Shown one piece after another: positions 1 to 5,779 of a stretch of 9,550 nt of DNA (positions within the stretch are counted from its first letter, which is position 1; each line of letters starts with the position of its first letter). The stretch lies in contig JAJYKH010000080.1 of the NCBI GenBank assembly GCA_021788685.1, forward strand, positions 1 to 9,550, in the 5' to 3' direction. Made by a program: the position numbers and the translations under genes. The notes beneath the pieces are model-generated. The model did not search any database and was not told the origin of the DNA. It saw only the letters and a program-made list of their open reading frames with translations. This stretch comes from Deltaproteobacteria bacterium. Its GTDB lineage: Bacteria; Desulfobacterota; Desulfobulbia; Desulfobulbales; UBA5123.

Positions 1-174
1 GCATCCACGCTGCATGCCCATCATGCCGCCCATCATCATGCCGGGGCCCATGCCCATGCCGCTGCCGCCCATCATGCGGCAGCCCGGGGTAGCCGCCCCA
101 TCGTCGATGTAGGCCCACGCAGGGGCGGCGAGGGTCAAGCTGAGAAGAACGGCGAGTACGGAGAATCTCTTCAT
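1..174 (-). CDS. Secreted Met/Gly-rich small protein, 3' part outside the window
   Basis: The first 58 codons are visible; the gene runs off the left edge. The start ATG (172-174) has a strong Shine-Dalgarno, AGGAGGT, about 7 bases upstream. Residues 1-21 look like a Sec signal peptide: MKRF, then a Leu/Val/Ala-rich core, then an APAWA-type cleavage site. The mature part begins YIDDGAATPGCRMM and becomes a run of Gly and Met (residues about 34-54), with Cys at 32 and 58. Such composition occurs in periplasmic Met-rich proteins, including Spy/CpxP/ZraP-like chaperones and metal-binding proteins, and Met clusters can bind Cu(I). The diagnostic helical domain of those families would lie beyond the edge, so metal binding is inference from composition. 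A lipoprotein box is not seen. The gene stands alone on its side, with a long leader region upstream. Confidence 0.75.
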   Translation of the reverse strand, partial: MKRFSVLAVLLSLTLAAPAWAYIDDGAATPGCRMMGGSGMGMGPGMMMGGMMGMQRGC

Positions 175-186
175 CGGATGACCTCC

Positions 187-605
187 TTCTGCTTTCTTGT
201 TCTTGGCCGGCCTCGCAAAAGCGCTCTGCCGACGGTCTCCACCAGATCGGATTTCGTTTTCCTTTCCCGCCCGCCTGTGCCCGAGGTTTTTTGCGAGATC
301 GTCGTCTCCCTCAATGCTATCATCGGGGAAGGAAGACCGTCAATTCGGCCTGACCTCACAACCCGCCGTGGTTCTGATTGTTTCCTGAACCCGTGGACGA
401 CGGGATGAGTTGATTGATCTAATAGATAATAATGCCAACCCGGTCGAAGCATCACCCACCCGTCGCCCTTCGGGGCGCCCATCCGCACGCCACCTCCTTT
501 GTCGGCAACCGTCAGATATAGCTCACTGTAATCGAACGGTTGCCTTTGCGGATCTGGCGCCCGGACGAACGCTCACGGATTCAGGTGCTTGATGAGGATT
601 TGCGG
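187..605. other. Intergenic region without a convincing gene
   Basis: This divergent gap separates the Met-rich gene (-) from the HD-GYP gene (+). Open frames here translate into low-complexity, non-protein-like sequence and are not called. Three things stand out. There is a 9-bp perfect inverted repeat, CTCGCAAAA at 212-220 and TTTTGCGAG at 289-297, and its right arm lies in a 16-mer shared with the end of the repeat at 9278. An AT-rich patch at about 410-433 contrasts with the GC-rich surroundings, but no well-spaced -35/-10 pair could be assigned. A 5-bp stem with a TTCG loop lies at 464-477 without a T-run, so it is not called a terminator. Confidence 0.5.
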
Positions 606-1895
606 ATGCAGCCGATCGTTCTTCGTGAGGTGGTGGAATCCCTGGCGGTGGTCACCGACCTCATGAGTCCGGTGCTTGCCAATCACCACCTGCGGGTGGC
701 CCACCTGGCCGTTCGCTTGGCGGAGGCGGCGGGCCTTGCCCGGGAGGACCGCCATCGGCTGCTGCTCGCCGCCCTTCTCCACGACTGCGGCGCCTTGTCG
801 GTTGCCGAGCGGGAGGAGATCAAGCGGTTCGACTCCGACTTTGTTGGGGCAAACGGGATGCGGCGCCACGCCGAAACGGGCTACCTGCTCCTTCGCGATT
901 TCGGCCCGTTTGCCCGCATGGCGGCCACCGTCCGCCATCACCACCGCCATTGGAAGCATGGGCGGGGGCGAACGGCCGGCCCGGAGACAGTCCCCCGGGA
1001 GGCGTTCATCATTCACCTGGCGGACCGCATCGACGTGCTGCTCGATTACCGGGCCGACCTGCTGATGCAGACGGACGCGGTGACGGCCGCCATCCGGTCC
1101 GGTGCCGGGCCGATCTTCGATCCCGGGCTGGTGGCCCTGTTTCTGGACCTCGCGGCCAGGGAGTCGTTCTGGCTCGACCTGGAAGTGGCCGCCCGCCATG
1201 CCGTGGTCACCGGCGGCGAGGGGTTGCCTCCGGTCATCATCGATGCCGCCGGCCTGGAGGATCTCGCTCGGCTGTTCAGCCACCTGGTGGATTTCCGCAG
1301 CCGGTTCACCGCCACCCATTCCCACGGGGTGGCGGCCTCGGCCGGGAAGCTGGCCGAGCTGCTCGGCATGGACGGTGAAGCGCAAGCGATGATGAAGACG
1401 GCGGGCTACCTGCACGATCTGGGCAAGCTGGCCGTGCCTCGGGAGATCGTGGACAAGAAGGGGCCGCTCACCCGCGGGGAGACCAGCCTCCTCAAGCGCC
1501 ACAGCTACTACACCTGGTGGATTCTCCGCCGGATCGGGGGGCTGGAGACGATCACCGACTGGGCCGCCTGCCACCACGAACGGATGAACGGCAGGGGCTA
1601 TCCCTTTCATTACGACGGGAGCCAGCTCTCCACCGGCGCCCGGGCGATGGCGGTGGCGGATGTCTTCACCGCCATGACCGAGGACCGGCCCTATCGGGAG
1701 GGGATGACCGCCACCAGCGTCATCCGGGTGCTCACCCGCATGGCGGACGGCGGGGTGCTGGACGGCAAGATCGTCAGCCTGCTGATCGGAAACTATGCCG
1801 AGGTGGACCGGGAGCGGGCCGCCGTCCAGCAGGAGGCGAGGCACGGTTACGAGCGGTTCTGCAGCCTGCTCGCCAGGGAGCCGGCCCCGGTCTGA
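606..1895 (+). CDS. Tandem HD / HD-GYP protein, predicted cyclic-di-GMP phosphodiesterase
   Basis: A 429-residue protein with two HD-type metal-dependent phosphohydrolase domains. The N-terminal half keeps the pattern of a metal site: His at 28 and 33, HD at 59-60 (LLHDCGA), His88, a His cluster near 111-114 and Asp140 in HLADRID. The C-terminal half is a recognisable HD-GYP domain: HSH at 238-240, LHDLGK at 269-274, His299, HHERMNGRGYP at 323-333 and ADVFTA near 351. HD-GYP proteins hydrolyse cyclic-di-GMP, and the HHE and GYP signatures are intact, so activity is expected. No membrane segment or receiver domain is seen, so the protein is probably cytosolic and the N-terminal half may be the regulatory part. 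The ATG at 606 is preferred because GAGG lies 8 bases upstream; the same frame is open from a TTG at 540, which lacks a ribosome site. The gene is monocistronic by layout, with repeats directly downstream. Confidence 0.9.
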   Translation: MQPIVLREVVESLAVVTDLMSPVLANHHLRVAHLAVRLAEAAGLAREDRHRLLLAALLHDCGALSVAEREEIKRFDSDFVGANGMRRHAETGYLLLRDFGPFARMAATVRHHHRHWKHGRGRTAGPETVPREAFIIHLADRIDVLLDYRADLLMQTDAVTAAIRSGAGPIFDPGLVALFLDLAARESFWLDLEVAARHAVVTGGEGLPPVIIDAAGLEDLARLFSHLVDFRSRFTATHSHGVAASAGKLAELLGMDGEAQAMMKTAGYLHDLGKLAVPREIVDKKGPLTRGETSLLKRHSYYTWWILRRIGGLETITDWAACHHERMNGRGYPFHYDGSQLSTGARAMAVADVFTAMTEDRPYREGMTATSVIRVLTRMADGGVLDGKIVSLLIGNYAEVDRERAAVQQEARHGYERFCSLLAREPAPV

Positions 1896-1911
1896 ATCCG
1901 GCGGCTCGTCC

Positions 1912-2255
1912 TGATGATCTCGCAAATCGAATTCTGCATCCGGATGGCTAATGGCTTGTCCGTAAATAAGCTTTTCAGGGCTCGCGCTGGATTTTGAGGT
2001 GAATTTGGTCGTGACGATTGAGCAAAACCGCAGCCGTAGCAGCGCTACGGCGAGGATTTTGCGATTGAGGGAACGGCCAAATCCGACCAAAAGCCAGATG
2101 CGAGCACCGAAGTATTGATACGGACAAGCTCTAAGCACAAAAGTTCGATATACAAGGCGCGGCGGTGTCGCGAAAGCGGAGGCGTACAATAAGGTACGTC
2201 GAGCATTTCGCGACCCGCCGCAACGCCGTAGATCGGACTTTTTGCGATGCCATCA
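1912..2255. repeat. Palindromic dispersed repeat, copy A, split by a second element
   Basis: The distal part (2131-2255) aligns with 9317-9441 in the same orientation, about 93% identical by hand (7 substitutions, 2 single-base indels over about 126 columns). The proximal part (1912-1951) matches the start of the other copy at both its ends: 14 of 15 bases at TGATGATCTCGCAAA, then GATGGCTAA; the middle has diverged. Between the parts sits the element at 1952-2130. The distal part folds into a long hairpin: GTCGCGAAA (2167-2175) with TTTCGCGAC (2206-2214), CGTAC (2183-2187) with GTACG (2194-2198), and outer arms near 2143-2165 and 2215-2238. Both ends read inward as TGA...TCGCAAA. The right end contains the ferredoxin stop codon. 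No protein is credible here; short frames through it are translation artefacts. Confidence 0.85.
1952..2130. mobile_element. MITE-like 179-bp imperfect palindrome inserted into repeat copy A
   Basis: The ends carry an 11-bp perfect inverted repeat, GCTTGTCCGTA at 1954-1964 and its complement at 2119-2129. The whole element is an imperfect palindrome centred on GCCGTAGC (2033-2040), loop AGC, GCTACGGC (2044-2051). Intermediate arms also pair, for example ATTTGG near 2002 with CCAAAT near 2078, and GATTGAG near 2016 with its counterpart near 2064. It is flanked by CTAA on both sides (1948-1951 and 2131-2134), while the uninterrupted repeat at 9278-9441 has a single CTAA at the matching point (9317-9320). 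This supports insertion with a 4-bp duplication, or 2-bp TA if the ends are drawn one base out. It encodes no transposase, so it would be non-autonomous. The parent family cannot be named from this window. Confidence 0.75.
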
Positions 2256-2447
2256 CTCCTCGCACCAGGAGATGGCCTCGACCGGGCAGCTGTCGATGGC
2301 ATCCTGGATGACCTCCTCCGGATCTCCCGTTGGATCGATGACGCGGGAAAGGTTGTTTTCGTCCAGCTCGAAGGTGCCGCCCGCGATTTCCGTGCAGAGG
2401 CCGCAGCTGATGCAAAGGGTTTGGTCGACCACCGGAGCGCGTGCCAT
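2253..2447 (-). CDS. Small single-cluster [4Fe-4S] ferredoxin
   Basis: A 64-residue protein with one ferredoxin cluster site: CISCGLC at residues 11-17 plus a distal Cys-Pro (DSCPVEA) near residue 54. This C-x2-C-x2-C...CP spacing binds one [4Fe-4S] cluster, as in monocluster ferredoxins of anaerobes. The middle is acidic (FELDENN, DPTGDPEE), as expected for a soluble electron carrier. An extra Cys sits four residues from the end. The start is the ATG at 2445-2447, preceded by AGGAG about 7 bases upstream; an in-frame ATG at 2493-2495 would add 16 residues unlike ferredoxin, and it almost coincides with the predicted transcription start. The gene is divergent from the flavoprotein at 2650, a likely redox partner by context only. 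Its TGA stop lies in the terminal three bases of repeat copy A, so the 3' end of the mRNA would run into the hairpin. Confidence 0.92.
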   Translation of the reverse strand: MARAPVVDQTLCISCGLCTEIAGGTFELDENNLSRVIDPTGDPEEVIQDAIDSCPVEAISWCEE

Positions 2448-2500
2448 GGCTTTCTCCTCGTGCGGTGGGATGTGAACGGGGCCGTCCGGCCCCATGCCCC

Positions 2501-2529
2501 ATCGTACGGAGGGCGGTGCATCCTGTCAA
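2501..2529 (-). promoter_or_regulatory. Predicted sigma70-type promoter of the ferredoxin gene
   Basis: On the minus strand a perfect -35 box TTGACA (2524-2529) is followed after 17 bases by TACGAT (2501-2506), four of six matches to the -10 consensus. Transcription would start near 2494, giving a leader of about 47 bases before the ATG at 2447. The match is strong for such GC-rich DNA, but it is a sequence prediction only. Confidence 0.55.
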
Positions 2530-2572
2530 ATCGCGGGAGCGGTGCCGGGCCGGGCGCGCCGGTCGAAAGGCT

Positions 2573-2602
2573 TTGCCACCGCTTTCCGGCTTTTCTTACA
2601 AT
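2573..2602 (+). promoter_or_regulatory. Predicted sigma70-type promoter of the FAD oxidoreductase gene
   Basis: TTGCCA (2573-2578) and TACAAT (2597-2602), five of six matches each, are separated by 18 bases. Transcription would start near 2609, about 40 bases before the ATG at 2650. It points away from the ferredoxin promoter; the two -35 boxes are 43 bases apart across very GC-rich sequence, so one bound regulator could affect both. Confidence 0.5.
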
Positions 2603-2649
2603 GAAAGGAGATCCAACCCGAGGAATTCACACCCCGAGGAGGCAATGAC

Positions 2650-3648
2650 ATGGAAACTGCCAAGATCATCGTGGTGGGGGCCGGGCCGGCCGGGATCGCC
2701 ACCGCCGTCGAGGCCAGGGAGGCTGGCATCGGTCCGGTGATCGTCCTGGAAAAGCAGGCCCACCTGTGCGACACCGTGGTCAGCCTCTATCACCAGGGCA
2801 AGCGGGTCGATCCCGTCTACCGGAAGGTAAAGGTGGAGCCCACCGGCAAGCTCTCCTTCGACACCGAAACCCGGGAAGACTTTCTGCGCCGGATGGCGAT
2901 CGTGGCCGAGGACCACCGGCTGGACATCCGTTTCGGCCGGGAGGTGCAGAAAATCATCTCCCAGGACGGCCTCTTCCACGTTTACACCGGCAAGGGCGAG
3001 GAATTCCGGGCGCCCGTCGCGGTGATCGCCATCGGGATCTTCGGCAAGCCGATCAAGCCCTCCTATCCCATTCCCGCCGAAGTCAAGGACAAGGTCCACT
3101 TCAGTCTCCCCCGGGAGGCGCCCGAGGGCAAGAAGGTGCTGGTGGTGGGCGGGGGGGATGCCGCCGCCGAGGCCGCCTGCTTCCTGGCGAACAAGAACGA
3201 GGTGGCCCTTTCCTACCGGCGGTCGGAGTTCTTCCGCATCAACGAGCTCAACTACTGCAATCTCAACGACTGCGCCTGCCTGGGGAAGATCAACCTGATG
3301 ATGGCCACCGACATCAAGGAGCTGACCCCCCACGGCGAGCGGGTGATGGTCCGTTTCGCGCACGGGGAGGAGATCCCCTTCGATTTCCTCTTCTACAACC
3401 TGGGGGGAATGACCCCGGCGGCCTTTCTCGAAAGCATCGGGGTCGAAATGACGGACAAGAAGCCGAGGACCGACATCCACGGCGAGACCGATGTGGAGCG
3501 GCTGTTCCTGGCCGGCGACCTGGTGGTGGAGAAGGGCACGATCATGGCGGCGTTCAACTCCGGCAAGGCGGTGATCGACCGGATCGCCAGCCGATATGGC
3601 TCCATGGCCGGGGCGGAGGCGGCCATGGCCGGAAAGGAGTCATCGTGA
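2650..3648 (+). CDS. Thioredoxin-reductase-fold FAD/NAD(P)H oxidoreductase without a CxxC motif
   Basis: A 332-residue two-dinucleotide-binding flavoprotein. The FAD-binding Rossmann motif is VVGAGPAG (8-15), the acidic ribose-binding residue is Glu34 (VLEK), the NAD(P)H motif is VVGGGDAAAEAA (165-176), and the C-terminal FAD contact is LFLAGD (285-290). Length and order fit the compact thioredoxin reductase fold. The redox CxxC expected before or within the NADPH domain of true thioredoxin reductases is absent, as in YpdA-type reductases and thioredoxin-reductase-like ferredoxin-NAD(P) reductases. An unusual Cys cluster, C-x4-C-x-C at 203-210, could bind metal or be redox active. The start ATG has GAGGAGG 7 bases upstream; an earlier ATG at 2645 is out of frame. 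With the divergent ferredoxin gene, ferredoxin/NAD(P)H electron transfer is the best guess, but the substrate is unproven. Confidence 0.85.
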   Translation: METAKIIVVGAGPAGIATAVEAREAGIGPVIVLEKQAHLCDTVVSLYHQGKRVDPVYRKVKVEPTGKLSFDTETREDFLRRMAIVAEDHRLDIRFGREVQKIISQDGLFHVYTGKGEEFRAPVAVIAIGIFGKPIKPSYPIPAEVKDKVHFSLPREAPEGKKVLVVGGGDAAAEAACFLANKNEVALSYRRSEFFRINELNYCNLNDCACLGKINLMMATDIKELTPHGERVMVRFAHGEEIPFDFLFYNLGGMTPAAFLESIGVEMTDKKPRTDIHGETDVERLFLAGDLVVEKGTIMAAFNSGKAVIDRIASRYGSMAGAEAAMAGKESS

Positions 3649-3649
3649 G

Positions 3650-5629
3650 TCACTCCGGTTGATGCCGCTCGAAGTCGGCATCCAGCTCATCATTGCTCCC
3701 CATCTGGAGCACCGTGCCGTGGGCGCTGGCCTTCACCTCCTGCCTCGCGTGGGCGGCCGCGGCCCCCCCCCTGGCCCGGGCCGGGCTCTGCCTCACGGCC
3801 GGTTTCGGCCCTTGACCCGCCTTTTCCCGCATTGATCGGCTGCCCGCCGCCTTGCTGTCCACCTGGAAGAAGGCCACCGCGTCATTGAGCTGCTGGGCCT
3901 GGGCGGCAAGCTCCTCGGAAGTGGCGCTCATTTCCTCCGAAGCCGAGGAATTCTGCTGGATCACCTTGTCGAGCTGCTGGAGGGCGACATTGATCTGCAC
4001 CGCCCCCCGATCCTGCTCCTGGGAGGCGCTGCTGATCTCCTGCACCAGCTCGGAGGTTTTCTGCACGTCAGGCAGGATCATGCCGAGCAGCTCGCCGGCC
4101 CGCTCCGCCACCTTGACACTGCTTCCTGAAAGATCGTTGATTTCAGCCGAGGCCACCTGACTGCGCTCGGCAAGCTTCCGCACCTCCGCGGCCACAACCG
4201 CGAAGCCCTTGCCGTGCTCGCCAGCCCGCGCCGCCTCAATGGCGGCGTTCAAGGCCAGAAGATTGGTCTGGCGGGCGATTTCCTCGATGATGGAGATCTT
4301 GCCGGCGATCTTCTTCATGGCGGCCACGGTCTCCGCCACCGCCTCCCCGCCCTCTTTGGCGTAGTTGAAGGCCTTGACGGCGATCTGCTCGGTCTGCTGG
4401 GCATTGTCGGTGCTCTGGCGGATGTTGGCGCCCATCTCCTCCATGGAGGAGGAGACCTGCTCGATGGAGGCGGCCTGCTCCGCGGCGCCCTGCGACATCT
4501 CCTCGGCGCTCGAGCTCAACTGCTCGCTGCCGGCGGCCACGTTCTCCGCCGCGCTCTGAACGTCGATCACCACCTCGGAGAGGTTCTGGACCATCTGGGC
4601 AATGGCCCGCATGAGCTCATCCTGCCCCGAGCGCTCCCGGACTTCCTGGACCAGATTGCCGGCCGCGATCTCCTGCGCCACTTTGGTCACCCTGTCCATG
4701 GCCTCGATCAGGACGTTCAGGTTGTTCTTGATCGTGTTGAAATCGCCATGGTAGGTATCCGTGATTTTCGGCGGGATATCGCCCTTGCTGATCCGCTCCA
4801 CATAATCGGCCGCCACATTGAGCGGCCCGATCACGGCGTCGAGGGTCTGGTTGACCCCCTCAATGACCCCCCGGAACTCGAAATTGATCTTCTCCGTGGC
4901 GCCCCGGGTGGCCAGCTGCCCCTGCACCGCCGCCTCGGTCAGCCGCTTGCATTCGGCGAGCAGCGATTTGAGGATGAAGCCGATATTCTTCGAGAGGGCG
5001 AGGCCGAGTCCGACGCCGAACAGGACGGCGCCCGCGATCAGCGCGAGCATGAAGATCTCGCTCTGCTTGTAAATTTTGGTGGTGTCCTCGGCGAAATCCT
5101 TGGCGAGGTTCTCTTTATGTTGCGCCAAATCGTTCATGTCCTGATCGATTTCCTGGTTTTTCTCCCGGGCCTCCCCGTTGGAAAGCTCCACCGATTTCCT
5201 GGTCTTGCTCAGGCCCTCGGCCGTGGCCAGCTCCATGATTTTTTCGCTCAACGGCCGGTATTCCTCCCAGGCCTTTTCCAGCTTGGCCATTTCCGCTTTC
5301 CCCTCTTCGGTGGCGAACAGGGGCCTGGCCTTCTCGATGTATTCCTTAATCCGGTTCTCTGCCGCGGCATGCCGCTGGCGAAATTCTTCCCGATCAGCCT
5401 CGGAGGAGGCCAGAAGGAAATTCTTTTCCGCCCGGACATAGAAAAGAAGATTGATATTGGCTTCCTTGATGTAGGCAACGCCAAGCAGCTCTTTCCGGTA
5501 CATCGCTTCGGCCAAGTCGTTGATCATTGACATGTTCCTGATGCCATACGCGCCCAGAAAGCCGGTGATGCCGGCGAGGAGCAGAAACGAGGCGATCAGC
5601 TTTTTACTGATGGTCATCTTCTCGAACAT
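3650..5629 (-). CDS. Methyl-accepting chemotaxis protein with several HAMP units
   Basis: A 659-residue chemoreceptor. A membrane helix at about 10-30 and another at about 192-213 enclose a mostly helical, charged periplasmic domain of the four-helix-bundle type. Two or three HAMP-like stretches follow (about 212-265, 267-315, 316-365; DYVERISKGDIP and QEIAAGNLVQEV are typical cores), then the coiled-coil signalling domain. The conserved tip that contacts CheA/CheW is at 447-490 (EEIARQTNLLALNAAIEAARAG, shown here in part: NLLALNAAIEAARAGEHGKG). The last 70 residues are Ala/Arg/Lys-rich and acidic at the end, and no CheR-binding NWxxF pentapeptide is seen. The ATG at 5627-5629 is chosen because AGGAGG lies 6 bases upstream; the frame stays open for 105 more codons into receiver-pseudogene sequence, which is read-through rather than coding. 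It converges on the oxidoreductase gene with one base between stop codons. Confidence 0.93.
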   Translation of the reverse strand: MFEKMTISKKLIASFLLLAGITGFLGAYGIRNMSMINDLAEAMYRKELLGVAYIKEANINLLFYVRAEKNFLLASSEADREEFRQRHAAAENRIKEYIEKARPLFATEEGKAEMAKLEKAWEEYRPLSEKIMELATAEGLSKTRKSVELSNGEAREKNQEIDQDMNDLAQHKENLAKDFAEDTTKIYKQSEIFMLALIAGAVLFGVGLGLALSKNIGFILKSLLAECKRLTEAAVQGQLATRGATEKINFEFRGVIEGVNQTLDAVIGPLNVAADYVERISKGDIPPKITDTYHGDFNTIKNNLNVLIEAMDRVTKVAQEIAAGNLVQEVRERSGQDELMRAIAQMVQNLSEVVIDVQSAAENVAAGSEQLSSSAEEMSQGAAEQAASIEQVSSSMEEMGANIRQSTDNAQQTEQIAVKAFNYAKEGGEAVAETVAAMKKIAGKISIIEEIARQTNLLALNAAIEAARAGEHGKGFAVVAAEVRKLAERSQVASAEINDLSGSSVKVAERAGELLGMILPDVQKTSELVQEISSASQEQDRGAVQINVALQQLDKVIQQNSSASEEMSATSEELAAQAQQLNDAVAFFQVDSKAAGSRSMREKAGQGPKPAVRQSPARARGGAAAAHARQEVKASAHGTVLQMGSNDELDADFERHQPE

Positions 5630-5704
5630 AGAACCCTCCTTGATCAGCTCTCCTGGCAGATGATGGTCCCGATTGGAGCCTGCGACCATGTATGAGTCTG
5701 TCGG

Positions 5705-5733
5705 ATCATTATCCAAATTTTTCTGCATGTCAA
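5705..5733 (-). promoter_or_regulatory. Predicted sigma70-type promoter of the chemoreceptor gene
   Basis: On the minus strand a perfect TTGACA (5728-5733) is followed after 17 bases by AATGAT (5705-5710), four of six matches to the -10 consensus. The leader would be about 70 bases and includes a 6-bp inverted repeat, ATGGTC (5663-5668) and GACCAT (5684-5689), with a 15-base loop. No known riboswitch core such as GEMM was recognised in it. A promoter here means the chemoreceptor need not depend on the decayed gene upstream. Confidence 0.5.
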
Positions 5734-5779
5734 TTCGATATGCCGGCGATTCTTCTGGCTTGTCCGTTGCCGTCCCTTT

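Noticed and set aside
464..477. TTCG-loop hairpin as a terminator
   Set aside because: The stem is only 5 bp and neither strand has a T-run after it; no gene ends nearby.
573..2189. Long minus-strand open frame of 538 codons opposite the HD-GYP gene
   Set aside because: It is the antisense shadow of a GC-rich gene. The opposite strand has clear HD and GYP motifs and a ribosome site, while this frame is Pro/Gly/His-rich, without motifs, and runs into the repeats.
1952..2255. CRISPR array or tandem repeat
   Set aside because: The repeated units are long palindromes present once each here, one nested in the other, without regular spacers.
5640..5700. Cyclic-di-GMP (GEMM) riboswitch in the chemoreceptor leader
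   Set aside because: Such riboswitches often precede chemoreceptor genes in related bacteria, but the leader shows only a simple 6-bp inverted repeat and none of the conserved GEMM core.
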